From: Actinomycetes bacterium
Lineage (GTDB): Bacteria > Actinomycetota > Actinomycetes > Actinomycetales > Microbacteriaceae
Assembly: GCA_029779645.1 (NCBI GenBank)
Contig: JAKPAC010000010.1
Span: forward strand, 124,001-188,000
Length of the DNA: 64,000 nucleotides
Direction of reading: 5' to 3'
A model generated the notes under the pieces. The model was not told the origin of the DNA. It saw only the letters and a program-made list of their open reading frames with translations, and made no database searches. The position numbers and the translations under genes are program-made. Below, one piece after another: positions 7,038 through 15,437 of this stretch; the stretch's first letter is position 1; each line of letters begins with the position of its first letter.

Positions 7038-8111
7038 TCAGACGTTGAAACGGAACTCCACCACGTCGCCATCCTGCATGACGTAGTCCTTGCCCTCGAG
7101 CCGCGCCTTGCCCTTGGCGCGGGCCTCGAGCACCGAGCCGGTCTCGATCAAATCGGCGAACGAGATGACCTCAGCCTTGATGAAGCCCTTCTCGAAGTCG
7201 GTGTGGATCACGCCTGCGGCGGCTGGTGCCTTCCAGCCCTTGCCGATCGTCCAGGCGCGCGCCTCCTTCGGGCCGGCCGTCAGGTACGTCTGCAGGCCGA
7301 GCGTGTCGAAGCCGATGCGGGCGAGCTGGTCGATGCCGGACTCGTCCTGACCGGTCGATGCCAGCAGCTCTGCGGCATCTTCCGGATCGAGGTCGATCAG
7401 CTCCGACTCGATCTTCGCGTCGAGGAAGATCGCCTGGGCGGGTGCAACCAGCGCGGCGAGCTCCGCCTTGCGCGAGGCATCCGTCAACACGGCCTCGTCG
7501 ACGTTGAAGACGTAGATATAGGGCTTCGCGGTCATCAGGCCGAGCTCGCGGATCGGCTCGAGGTCGACGCCCGCGGCCGAGAGCAGCACGCCGCGCTCGA
7601 GCGCATCCTTCGCGGCGATGGCCGCAGGAAGCACCGCGGGATCGATCCGCTTGCCCTTGGTGTCTTTCTCGTAGCGCGGGAGCGCCTTCTCGAGGGTCTG
7701 CAGATCGGCGAGCATGAGCTCGGCGTTGATCGTCTCGAGGTCGTTCTTGGGGTTGACGCTGCCGTCGACGTGGACGACGTCGTCGTCGGTGAAGCCGCGC
7801 ACCACCTGCGCGATCGCGTCGGCCTCGCGGATGTTCGCGAGGAACTGGTTGCCCAGGCCCTCACCCTCGCTCGCGCCGCGCACGATGCCGGCGATGTCGA
7901 CGAACGACACGGTCGCGGGCAGGATCCGCTCGCTGCCGAACACCTCGGCGAGCTTTGCGAGCCGCGGGTCGGGCAGGTTCACGACGCCGACGTTCGGCTC
8001 GATGGTCGCGAACGGGTAGTTCGCGGCGAGCACGTTGTTGCGCGTGAGCGCGTTGAAGAGGGTGGACTTGCCGACGTTGGGCAGGCCGACGATGCCGATA
8101 GTAAGAGCCAC
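7038..8111 (-). CDS. ychF: Redox-regulated ATPase YchF (Obg-like)
   Basis: A 357-residue Obg-family P-loop protein of standard length. It has G1 'GLPNVGKSTLFNALT' at residues 8-22, the switch segment 'NYPFATIEPNVG', the G3-like 'DIAGIVRGASEGEGLGNQFL', a coiled-coil insert after about residue 130, and a C-terminal TGS domain ending 'VEFRFNV'. YchF/OLA1 proteins prefer ATP over GTP, bind ribosomes and modulate catalase and oxidative-stress responses. The start is GTG at 8111. It is a single gene, convergent with the unknown gene at 6639. A short duplicate of its 3' end lies 500 bp away (6517-6541). Confidence 0.96.
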   Translation of the reverse strand: MALTIGIVGLPNVGKSTLFNALTRNNVLAANYPFATIEPNVGVVNLPDPRLAKLAEVFGSERILPATVSFVDIAGIVRGASEGEGLGNQFLANIREADAIAQVVRGFTDDDVVHVDGSVNPKNDLETINAELMLADLQTLEKALPRYEKDTKGKRIDPAVLPAAIAAKDALERGVLLSAAGVDLEPIRELGLMTAKPYIYVFNVDEAVLTDASRKAELAALVAPAQAIFLDAKIESELIDLDPEDAAELLASTGQDESGIDQLARIGFDTLGLQTYLTAGPKEARAWTIGKGWKAPAAAGVIHTDFEKGFIKAEVISFADLIETGSVLEARAKGKARLEGKDYVMQDGDVVEFRFNV

Positions 8112-8182
8112 GAGGGTTCATTCTACGTGGGGCGCGAGCCGTCGCCGCCCAGGGGCGCGGCTCGCGGTGCGCAGCTCGTCGC

Positions 8183-8956
8183 TCAGGGGCGGACGGCCCG
8201 GAACGCGTGCGTCCGGTAGGGCAGCTCGATCGCGCCGCCATCGCGCAGCGCGGGCAGCGTGCCGAAGAGCGCACGCAGCTCGGCCTCGATGCGGGCGCGC
8301 TCCCCCGCCGACGCCGTGATCAGGTAGCTGCGCGAGCGCGCCATCTCGATGAGCGCGTCGGCCGTCATCGGGCGCGACCACGAGAAGCTCGCCGTCTCGA
8401 GCGCGCCGAACGGCGCGAGCACCCGCGGCCCGCCTGCGTCGAGCAGCGCCTCGGCGTTGCTGCGGTGCATGATCGCGGTCATGCGCGCAACCCACGGCAC
8501 CTGCGCATCCCGGATGTTCCACACGAGCCCGAGCACGCCGCCGGGGCGCAGCGCCCGCGCGGTCTCGAGCGCCCCGGCCTCGGGGTCGACCCAGTGCCAG
8601 GCCTGGCCGAGCACGATCGCGTCGACGCTCGCGTCGTCGAGCGGCAGCCGCTCGGCGGTTCCGGGCGCCGTCGGCACCCCCGGGATCGACGCGGCGAGCG
8701 CCTCGAGCATCAGCGGGTCGGGATCGATCGCGACGACATCGAGCGGCACGCCGGGGTCGCACGCGAGCAGCGCACGCGTGAGCTTGCCCGTCCCGGCACC
8801 GACATCGGTGACGCGCAGGCCCCGGGTGGATGCCGCGGCGGCGGGCTGCAGCATCCATTCGACGGCGGCTGGCGGATACCCCGGCCGCCCGGCCTCGTAG
8901 CTTGCGGCCGCGCGGCCGAACGACGTCGCCATCTCGCCGATTCTGTCACTGGACAT
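8183..8956 (-). CDS. Class I SAM-dependent methyltransferase
   Basis: A 257-residue methyltransferase with the Rossmann core in the first 120 residues. Motif I is 'VTDVGAGTGKLTRAL', motif II 'VVAIDPDPLMLEAL', the acidic/adenine segment 'APGTAERLPLDDASVDAIVLGQAWHWVD', and motif III 'ALRPGGVLGLVWN'. The AWHWVD signature and the start 'FGRAAASYEAGRPGYPPAAVEWML' place it with the small-molecule methyltransferases of the UbiE/trans-aconitate type, widespread in actinobacteria. The acceptor is unknown. The gene is monocistronic on the minus strand upstream of ychF and divergent from the exonuclease gene. Confidence 0.88.
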   Translation of the reverse strand: MSSDRIGEMATSFGRAAASYEAGRPGYPPAAVEWMLQPAAAASTRGLRVTDVGAGTGKLTRALLACDPGVPLDVVAIDPDPLMLEALAASIPGVPTAPGTAERLPLDDASVDAIVLGQAWHWVDPEAGALETARALRPGGVLGLVWNIRDAQVPWVARMTAIMHRSNAEALLDAGGPRVLAPFGALETASFSWSRPMTADALIEMARSRSYLITASAGERARIEAELRALFGTLPALRDGGAIELPYRTHAFRAVRP

Positions 8957-9077
8957 GCCCCCACCCTAGGCGCCGCGCCCGGCGGCCGGCAGGACGGCGA
9001 GCGCGAGCGGCCGGCCGATCCGATGCCGCGCGGCGTGCCGTGCCGCCCGGCCACAGCGCCGGGGCGAGAGTTGACGG

Positions 9078-9665
9078 GTGCCTGTGGACTTCACCGCGAT
9101 CGACTTTGAAACGGCGAACTCTTCTGCCGCCTCCGCCTGCAGCGTCGGCCTCGTGCGGGTGCGCGACGGCCAGGTCGCCGAGCGGGCCGGGTGGCTGATC
9201 CAGCCGCCGCCCGGGCACGACGAGTTTCTGGAGTGGAACACGCGCATCCACGGCCTGACCGCACGCGACGTCGAGCGCGCGCCCGGCTGGAGTGCCCAGC
9301 TGCCCGCGCTCACCGCCTTCATCGGCGACGACACGCTGGTAGCCCACAACGCCGGGTTCGACACGAGCGTCCTGCGCCGCGCATGCGAGGCCACCGGCGA
9401 CGCCTGCCCGCCCTATGACTACTTCTGCAGCCTGCAGGTCGCCCGCAAGACGTACGAGCTCGACTCGTATCGCCTGCCGATGGCGGCAGCCGCCGCCGGG
9501 TTCACCGAGTTCGCGCACCACGACGCGCTCGCCGATGCCGAGGCCTGCGCCCGCATCATGATCGACGCCGCGAGGCGGCACGCCGCGGCCGATCTCGCGG
9601 CCCTCGCCGACGCGCTCTCGCTGCGCATCGGCCGCATCGCCGCGCCCGAGAAGGCGAATGTCTGA
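9078..9665 (+). CDS. DEDDh 3'-5' exonuclease (DNA polymerase III epsilon-like)
   Basis: A 195-residue exonuclease of the DnaQ superfamily. Exo I is 'FTAIDFETAN' (Asp and Glu at residues about 8 and 10), Exo II 'LVAHNAGFDTSVL' and Exo III 'HHDALADAEACARI' (His-x4-Asp). All four acidic residues and the general-base His are present, so it should be active. There is no BRCT or helicase extension, unlike many actinobacterial relatives that carry a C-terminal BRCT domain. The start is GTG 9078. The gene precedes rmuC by 21 nt; both act on DNA ends, so co-transcription in a repair unit is plausible. Confidence 0.9.
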   Translation: MPVDFTAIDFETANSSAASACSVGLVRVRDGQVAERAGWLIQPPPGHDEFLEWNTRIHGLTARDVERAPGWSAQLPALTAFIGDDTLVAHNAGFDTSVLRRACEATGDACPPYDYFCSLQVARKTYELDSYRLPMAAAAAGFTEFAHHDALADAEACARIMIDAARRHAAADLAALADALSLRIGRIAAPEKANV

Positions 9666-9686
9666 GGCTCGTGTGAGCATGGCGGC

Positions 9687-11024
9687 ATGGATGTCGCAAC
9701 CACTGTCGTCGTAGGGGTCATCGCCCTCATCGCGGGCTTTCTCGCGGGCTCGCTCCTGCGCGGGCGCACCGAGACCGGCGCGGCGCGCCATGAGCTCGAC
9801 CTCACCCTCGCGCTGGCCGAGCGCGACACCGCGCACGCCGCCGCGCTCGCGGGCGAAGCCGAGCTGCGCGCGGCGCTGCAGGCCGACCTCGCAGGGCTGT
9901 ACTCGACCACCGACGAGCTGCGTGCGCGACTGGCGGATGCCGCGGCCCAGCGGCAGGACCTGCTCGCGCAGCAGCGGGCCGACCAGGCGGAGCGCGCAGA
10001 GGCGGAGCGCCGCGAGCACGCCGTGCTGCAGGCCCTCAGCCCGGTACGCGAGACGCTCACGACGATGCAGGAGAAGATCTCGGAGCTCGAGCGGCAGCGC
10101 AGCCAGCAGTACGGCACGCTGGCGGAGCAGCTCAAGCAGGCGCAGCGCTCCGACGAGCAGCTGCGAGTGACGACCGAGTCGCTCGCGAGCGCGCTCCGCT
10201 CGAACAGCACGCGGGGTGTGTGGGGCGAGACGCAGCTACGCCGCGTCGTGGAGGCCGCCGGACTCACCCGCTACGTCGACTTCGACACCCAGGCGTCGAT
10301 CAGCACGGACGCCGGCGCCGGCCGCCCCGACATGGTGATCAAGCTGCCCGGCGGCAAGACGATCGCGGTCGACGCGAAGGCGCCGCTCGAGCACTACATC
10401 GAGGCCAGCCAGATCCCGGTCACCGCGAGCGGCGAGGAGGGCGCCCGCCGCAAGGAGCTCCTGGGCCGCCACGTGCGCGCGGTCCGCGCGCACGTCGACG
10501 CACTCGCCAAGAAGCAGTACTGGGAGGGCTTCGCCGCGAGCCCCGAGTTCGTCGTCTGCTTCATCCCGAGCGAGTCGCTGCTGTCATCCGCGCTCGAAGA
10601 AGACCCCGCCCTGCTGGATCATGCGTTCGGCAAGCGGGTGGCGCTGGCCTCGCCCGTCAACCTCTGGGCCGTGCTGAAGACCGTCGCCTACACGTGGACG
10701 CAGCAGGACGTCTCGACCGAGGCGAAGCGGCTCTACGAACTCGGCAACACGCTCTATCAGCGGCTCGGCACGATGGCCGGGCACGCCGAGGGCCTGCGCC
10801 GGGCGATCGAGCGCACGGTCGCGAGCTACAACAGCTTCGCCAACTCGCTCGAGTCACGGGTGCTCGTCACCGCGCGACAGTTTCCCGGCGTCGACGAGAC
10901 CAAGCTCGCGCTCCTGGCCGAGCCGCAGCCGATCCACGAGGCGCCGCGCCCGCTGGCGGCGCGGGAGTTCGAACAGCCCGAGCAGCTCGCCGACCTGGGT
11001 GCGCTGCGCGAGCGGCTCGACTGA
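9687..11024 (+). CDS. rmuC: DNA recombination protein RmuC
   Basis: A 445-residue RmuC. It has an N-terminal membrane anchor (residues about 5-25, 'TVVVGVIALIAGFLAGSLL') and a long coiled-coil region rich in Glu, Arg and Gln to about residue 165. The conserved PD-(D/E)XK-like nuclease domain begins at 'GVWGETQLRRVVEAAGL', with 'RPDMVIKLPGGKTIAVDAKAPLEHY' (catalytic D and DAK) and 'FIPSESLLSSALEEDPALLDHAF'. RmuC limits inversions at short inverted repeats in E. coli and is linked to end processing. It follows the DEDDh exonuclease gene closely. Start ATG 9687. Confidence 0.95.
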   Translation: MDVATTVVVGVIALIAGFLAGSLLRGRTETGAARHELDLTLALAERDTAHAAALAGEAELRAALQADLAGLYSTTDELRARLADAAAQRQDLLAQQRADQAERAEAERREHAVLQALSPVRETLTTMQEKISELERQRSQQYGTLAEQLKQAQRSDEQLRVTTESLASALRSNSTRGVWGETQLRRVVEAAGLTRYVDFDTQASISTDAGAGRPDMVIKLPGGKTIAVDAKAPLEHYIEASQIPVTASGEEGARRKELLGRHVRAVRAHVDALAKKQYWEGFAASPEFVVCFIPSESLLSSALEEDPALLDHAFGKRVALASPVNLWAVLKTVAYTWTQQDVSTEAKRLYELGNTLYQRLGTMAGHAEGLRRAIERTVASYNSFANSLESRVLVTARQFPGVDETKLALLAEPQPIHEAPRPLAAREFEQPEQLADLGALRERLD

Positions 11025-11078
11025 GCGACTGGGCCGCGCAGCCGGAGCGCCGCCTCGCCGCGATGGACCACGCCGGGG

Positions 11079-11288
11079 CTAGAAGCCTCCGGGGACGAGG
11101 CTCATCAGCGCCACGATGGCGCCCGAGACCACGACGAACGCGCCGATGTTCCACCACACGCTGCGCTGATGCTCGGCGTCGCGGCGCACACGGAACAGCA
11201 CGTCGGGACGACGCGCGGGATCCATGGCGTTCTCGACCACTGCCTGCGCACCGGTCGCGGGCGCCGCGTTCGACATCGGAGTGGTCAT
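11079..11288 (-). CDS. Small single-span membrane protein
   Basis: Sixty-nine residues from ATG 11288, chosen because AGGAGG stands 9 nt upstream. A longer reading to 11405 adds an arginine-rich lead without a ribosome site. The chain has a polar N-terminal half containing 'PARRPDVLFRVRRDAEHQRSVWWN' and one transmembrane helix near the end, 'IGAFVVVSGAIVALMSLVPG'. No domain is recognised. It is convergent with rmuC (55-nt gap) and lies downstream of glpX on the same strand after an intergenic space of 150 bases. Small proteins of this form are common in Microbacteriaceae and remain unnamed. Confidence 0.6.
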   Translation of the reverse strand: MTTPMSNAAPATGAQAVVENAMDPARRPDVLFRVRRDAEHQRSVWWNIGAFVVVSGAIVALMSLVPGGF

Positions 11289-11441
11289 TCGCACTCGCCT
11301 CCTGGGCTGTTGTGACGGGAGTTTGGCTGCTGCAGCGGAAGGCTGCAGACACCGTCGACGATGACAGGCTTCCTCATTCTCGCAAATGAGGCGCGCCGAG
11401 GCCACCCGGCCGGGACGGGTGCGGGGTGTGCGAGGGGCGCG

Positions 11442-12428
11442 TCAGCCCCACTTGGTGAGCAGGTGCTCCGATGAGATGCGCCGCAGCGTGCCGGACGCGC
11501 CGCGCAGCACGATGCTCTCGGTGTGCACCCAGTTGCCCTCGCGACGCACGCCCGAGACCAGCTGGCCGTCGGTCACGCCGGTCGCGACGAAGATCGTGTT
11601 ATTGCCCTTGACCAGCTCGTCGGCCTCGTAGACGTAGTCCATCTTCAGCCCCGCATCGATGCCCCGCTGACGCTCGGCGTCGTCGCGCGGCCACATGCGG
11701 CCCTGGATGTGGCCGCCGAGCGCCTTGATCGCGCACGCGGTGACGATGCCCTCCGGGCTGCCGCCGATGCCGATGCACATATCGGTGGGTGCGTTGAAGC
11801 GGGCCGCGTTGATGCCGCCGGCCACGTCGCCGTCGCTCATCAGGCGCGTGCCCGCACCCGCCGCGCGGATGTCGGCGATGAGCTGCTCGTGCCGCGGGCG
11901 GTTCAGCACCGAGACCACGATCTGGTCGACGGGCTTGCCCATGGCCGCGGCGAGCGCGCGGATGTTCTCGCCGACGGGCTTGCGGATGTCGACGACGCCG
12001 ACGCCCGCGGGTCCGGTGACGATCTTGTCCATGTAGAAGACGCTCGAGGCATCCAGCATCGTGCCGCGGTCGCTGACCGCGATCACCGAGAGCGCGTTCT
12101 GGCGACCCTCGGCGGTGAGCGAGGTGCCGTCGATCGGGTCGACCGCGATGTCGCACTCCGGACCGCGGCCGTTGCCGACGGCCTCGCCGTTGAAGAGCAT
12201 GGGGGCTTCGTCCTTCTCGCCCTCGCCGATGACGATCTGGCCGTCGATGCCGACCGTGTGCAGGAACGCGCGCATCGCGTCCACCGCCGCACCGTCGGCC
12301 GCGAGCTTGTCGCCCCGACCGATGAACGGGACGGCGCGGATCGCGGCCGCCTCGGTTGCCCGCACCAGCTCCAACGCGATGTTGCGGTCGGGGTGCAGGG
12401 GGTTCATGTCTCCGGTCAAGCTCACCAT
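11442..12428 (-). CDS. glpX: Class II fructose-1,6-bisphosphatase GlpX
   Basis: A 328-residue class II FBPase, the gluconeogenic enzyme that hydrolyses fructose 1,6-bisphosphate to fructose 6-phosphate and is the only FBPase in most actinobacteria. Visible motifs are 'IGEGEKDEAPML' (metal and substrate site), 'DIAVDPIDGTSLTAEGR' (the D-P-I-D-G-T lithium-sensitive phosphatase motif) and 'GGSPEGIVTACAIKALGG'. Length and motifs are normal. The ATG start at 12428 carries seven residues before 'MNPLHPDRN', so a start at that second Met is possible. It is divergent from fbaA, placing two opposing steps of the same metabolite on either side of a 206-bp regulatory gap. Confidence 0.95.
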   Translation of the reverse strand: MVSLTGDMNPLHPDRNIALELVRATEAAAIRAVPFIGRGDKLAADGAAVDAMRAFLHTVGIDGQIVIGEGEKDEAPMLFNGEAVGNGRGPECDIAVDPIDGTSLTAEGRQNALSVIAVSDRGTMLDASSVFYMDKIVTGPAGVGVVDIRKPVGENIRALAAAMGKPVDQIVVSVLNRPRHEQLIADIRAAGAGTRLMSDGDVAGGINAARFNAPTDMCIGIGGSPEGIVTACAIKALGGHIQGRMWPRDDAERQRGIDAGLKMDYVYEADELVKGNNTIFVATGVTDGQLVSGVRREGNWVHTESIVLRGASGTLRRISSEHLLTKWG

Positions 12429-12634
12429 TGCTCAATCGTATCGGCGTATCGCAAGGAACCCGCGCTCTATCGGGCCGAGCGCCGCGAAAAAAGCGCGGTT
12501 CTTATGACATTGCTAAGCCGAATTCGCCTTGGAATCCGGCGCGCACCGTGCCCGAGGCATCCGCGCTCAGTAGAGTGGAGCACACGTCGTCCTGGCGCAA
12601 GGCATCGCGCGCCACCCGAGTCCAAGGAGCGCAC

Positions 12635-13660
12635 ATGCCCATCGCCACCCCCGAACAGTATGCCGAGATGCTCGACCGGGCCAAGCGCGGCGGATTCGCG
12701 TATCCGGCGATCAACGTGTCGAGCTCGCAGACCGTCAACGCGGTGCTGCAGGGGCTCACCGAGGCGGGTTCCGACGGCATCATCCAGGTGAGCACCGGCG
12801 GCGCCGACTACTTCGCCGGCCACACGGTGAAGAACCGCGCGTCCGGCGCGCTCGCGTTCGCCGCGTTCGTGCACGAGGCGGCCAAGAACTACCCGATCAC
12901 CGTCGCCCTGCACACCGACCACTGCCCGAAGGATGCGCTGGCCGGCTTCGTGCACCCGCTCATCGAGGCGTCCGAGGCGCAGGTCCGCGCCGGCGGCAAC
13001 CCGATCTTCCAGTCGCACATGTGGGATGGCTCGGCCGTGCCCATGGGCGAGAACCTCGCCATCGCGCGCGAGCTCCTCCCCCGCATGAAGGCGATCAACT
13101 CGATCCTCGAGGTCGAGATCGGCGTCGTCGGCGGCGAGGAGGACGGCGTCGCCCACGAGATCAACGAGCACCTCTACACGACCCTCGAAGACGCGATCGA
13201 GATGGTCGAGGCCCTTGGCCTCGGGGAGCAGGGCCGGTACATGGCGGCGCTCACCTTCGGCAACGTGCACGGCGTGTACAAGCCCGGCAACGTGAAGCTG
13301 CGCCCCGAGCTGCTGGGCGAGATCCAGACCGCGCTGCAGGCCAAGTACGGCACCGCGGCCAACCCCCTCGACCTCGTCTTCCACGGCGGCAGCGGCTCGA
13401 GCGACGAGGAGATCGCCATCGCGGTGCGCAACGGCGTCGTCAAGATGAACGTCGACACCGACACCCAGTACGCCTTCAGCCGCAGCGTCGCCGACTCGGT
13501 GCTGCGCGAGTACGACGGCTTCCTCAAGATCGACGGCGAGGTCGGCAACAAGAAGGTCTATGACCCGCGCTCGTGGGGCAAGAAGGCCGAGACGGCGATG
13601 GCGGCCCGCGTCGCCGAGGCGACCAGCCAGCTCGGCTCGGCCGGCAAGTCGCAGTCGTAG
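12635..13660 (+). CDS. fbaA: Class II fructose-bisphosphate aldolase
   Basis: A 341-residue zinc-dependent aldolase cleaving fructose 1,6-bisphosphate into dihydroxyacetone phosphate and glyceraldehyde 3-phosphate. It carries the class II signatures 'ITVALHTDHCPKDAL' (the zinc-binding His and the catalytic Asp in TDH) and 'VEIGVVGGEEDGV', plus 'LTFGNVHGVYKPGNVKL', 'LVFHGGSGS' and 'VVKMNVDTDTQYAF'. The ATG at 12635 has AAGGAG six bases upstream; a much longer frame to 12356 runs through the intergenic region and is not used. The gene is followed by a strong 23-bp hairpin. It shares its upstream region with the divergent glpX. Confidence 0.97.
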   Translation: MPIATPEQYAEMLDRAKRGGFAYPAINVSSSQTVNAVLQGLTEAGSDGIIQVSTGGADYFAGHTVKNRASGALAFAAFVHEAAKNYPITVALHTDHCPKDALAGFVHPLIEASEAQVRAGGNPIFQSHMWDGSAVPMGENLAIARELLPRMKAINSILEVEIGVVGGEEDGVAHEINEHLYTTLEDAIEMVEALGLGEQGRYMAALTFGNVHGVYKPGNVKLRPELLGEIQTALQAKYGTAANPLDLVFHGGSGSSDEEIAIAVRNGVVKMNVDTDTQYAFSRSVADSVLREYDGFLKIDGEVGNKKVYDPRSWGKKAETAMAARVAEATSQLGSAGKSQS

Positions 13661-13673
13661 ACGTCGACGCGCG

Positions 13674-13722
13674 AACGCGCAGGCGGGGCCGGGATGCTGC
13701 ATCCCGGCCCCGCCTGCGCGTT
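13674..13722. terminator. 23-bp perfect hairpin between convergent fbaA and the DUF6264-like gene
   Basis: Bases 13674-13696 and 13700-13722 are perfect reverse complements with a 3-nt loop. The stem is almost all G and C. No U-tract follows on either side. Because it lies 14 nt after the fbaA stop and 24 nt after the converging gene, it would serve both as a bidirectional terminator. Confidence 0.85.
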
Positions 13723-13745
13723 GCGGTGTGCCCGCGTCCGGCGCG

Positions 13746-14327
13746 CTACGCGCCGACCAGCGAGGCGTAGTCGATCATCGCGGGGTCGTTCATGAGCGCG
13801 GTCATGAGGCAGATCACGACCGGGATGTTCACGACGAGGGAGCCCACGATCGGCACCCACCACGCCCGCTGCCCGCGGCGCAGGCGCCGGATGGCGACCC
13901 AGGCCGTCAGCGCGAAGCCGACGGCGAGGATGAACGCCGCGGCCGTGCCCATGGTGGAGCCCTGCGCGAAGTTGCTGAACTCGCCCGGAATGCCCGCCAT
14001 CTGGAAGGCCTCGTTGGCGAGCGACGCGAAGTCGAGGTAGCGCGGGATGGTGGTCAGCACGGAGACGAGCCCGTACGCGAGCAGCGCGAGCGTGACGATG
14101 CGATTCGCGAGCCCCCCGCGTCGGGCCGGGGCCGGAGGGGCATCCGGCATGCCGGGCGCCGCGGCCGGCGGGAGCGGCGTGTAGTTCGCGTTCTCCATCG
14201 ACGCGAGCTGCGCGAGCGGCGCGCTCGGGTCGTGCGACGCGCGCGGGTCGAGCGGCATGCGCAGCGCCTGCTGCTCCTCCGGGGTCGCGTACTCCCCGAA
14301 CTCGGGGCGCTCCCGGCCGTCAGTCAT
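13746..14327 (-). CDS. DUF6264-like membrane protein
   Basis: A 193-residue protein. It has a proline- and alanine-rich cytoplasmic N-terminus of about 70 residues ('[22 protein letters not shown]'-like), then four predicted helices, '[15 protein letters not shown]', '[21 protein letters not shown]' and '[24 protein letters not shown]' being clear. The opening '[18 protein letters not shown]' resembles proteins found beside ispH in Microbacteriaceae and grouped as DUF6264; I assign that family from memory with moderate confidence. The ATG overlaps the ispH stop by 8 nt (14320-14327), so it is translated by coupling from the isoprenoid gene. Function is unknown. Confidence 0.7.
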   Translation of the reverse strand: MTDGRERPEFGEYATPEEQQALRMPLDPRASHDPSAPLAQLASMENANYTPLPPAAAPGMPDAPPAPARRGGLANRIVTLALLAYGLVSVLTTIPRYLDFASLANEAFQMAGIPGEFSNFAQGSTMGTAAAFILAVGFALTAWVAIRRLRRGQRAWWVPIVGSLVVNIPVVICLMTALMNDPAMIDYASLVGA

Positions 14328-15387
14328 GCGAGACCCGGCCGCCGAGCGCGCGGGCGTCAGTGCGCCCGCTGGCGTCCTTGCGCAGCTCCTTGGGGAGCGA
14401 GAACTGCAGGTCTTCCTCGGCCGTCTTCACCGGCACGACGTCGGCGAATCCGGCGCCGGCGAGGTCTTCGAGCAGCTCCTGAACCAGCACCTCGGGCACC
14501 GATGCGCCGCTGGTCACACCGATCGTGCGCACGCCCTCGAGCCATTCCTGCTTGACCTCGTGCGCGTAGTCGACGCGGTATGCGGCGCGGGCGCCGTACT
14601 CGAGCGCGACCTCCACGAGCCGCACGCTGTTCGAGCTGTTGGCAGAGCCCACCACGATGACGAGGTCGGCGTCCGGGGCGATCTTCTTGATCGCCACCTG
14701 GCGGTTCTGCGTGGCGTAGCAGATGTCGTCCGACGGCGGATCCTGCAGCAGCGGGAAGCGCTCGCGCAGGCGACGCACCGTCTCCATGGTCTCGTCGACC
14801 GAGAGCGTGGTCTGCGAGAGCCAGACGACCTTGCTCGGGTCTTTCACGACCACGGTGTCGGCCTCGTCCGGGTTGTTCACGACGGTGACGTGGTCGGGCG
14901 CCTCGCCCGCGGTGCCCTCGACCTCCTCGTGGCCGTCGTGCCCGATCAGCAGGATCTCGAAGTCGTCGCGAGCGAAGCGCACCGCCTCGCGGTGCACCTT
15001 GGTCACCAGCGGGCAGGTCGCGTCGATGGCCTGCAGGCCGCGATCGGATGCCGCGGCGACGACCGCCGGCGAGACCCCGTGCGCGCTGAACACGACGTGC
15101 GCGCCCTCGGGCACCTCGTCGACCTCCTCGACGAAGATCGCGCCGGCCTGCTCGAGCTCGGTGACGACGTGGATGTTGTGCACGATCTGCTTGCGCACGT
15201 ACACGGGCGCGCCGTAGCGCTCGAGGGCCTTCTCGACGGCGATGACCGCGCGGTCCACGCCCGCGCAGTAGCCCCGGGGCGCGGCGAGCAGCACCTTTCG
15301 GTGTCCGTCGACCTGGTTATCCTTGAGAAGCCCGCGACGCCCGGGAATCCGGGGCACGGGAAGACTGACAACGGTGGATTGGCTCAC
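14320..15387 (-). CDS. ispH: 4-hydroxy-3-methylbut-2-enyl diphosphate reductase IspH
   Basis: A 355-residue IspH, the last enzyme of the MEP isoprenoid pathway, reducing HMBPP to IPP and DMAPP with a [4Fe-4S] cluster. The three cluster cysteines are visible in '[12 protein letters not shown]', '[15 protein letters not shown]' and '[11 protein letters not shown]'. Further conserved pieces are 'VFSAHGVSP', '[12 protein letters not shown]' and 'TSGASVPE'. The ATG start at 15387 gives a short extension before '[13 protein letters not shown]'. It is divergent from xseA (50-nt gap), an arrangement common in actinobacteria. It is followed by the overlapping membrane protein gene. Confidence 0.97.
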   Translation of the reverse strand: MSQSTVVSLPVPRIPGRRGLLKDNQVDGHRKVLLAAPRGYCAGVDRAVIAVEKALERYGAPVYVRKQIVHNIHVVTELEQAGAIFVEEVDEVPEGAHVVFSAHGVSPAVVAAASDRGLQAIDATCPLVTKVHREAVRFARDDFEILLIGHDGHEEVEGTAGEAPDHVTVVNNPDEADTVVVKDPSKVVWLSQTTLSVDETMETVRRLRERFPLLQDPPSDDICYATQNRQVAIKKIAPDADLVIVVGSANSSNSVRLVEVALEYGARAAYRVDYAHEVKQEWLEGVRTIGVTSGASVPEVLVQELLEDLAGAGFADVVPVKTAEEDLQFSLPKELRKDASGRTDARALGGRVSHD

Positions 15388-15437
15388 CCCTCGAGTCTAG
15401 CCGCGACCACCCGAACTCTCTCCGAAAGGACTGTGCG

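Noticed and set aside
7203..8219. A 338-residue plus-strand frame over ychF
   Set aside because: Antisense to the well supported ychF gene, with Arg/Glu/Val-rich shadow composition.
12467..13702. A 411-residue open frame antisense to fbaA
   Set aside because: It mirrors the fbaA codons and is rich in Ala, Arg, Asp, Gly and Val from GC-skewed third positions. No family features. Typical shadow frame of a high-GC gene.
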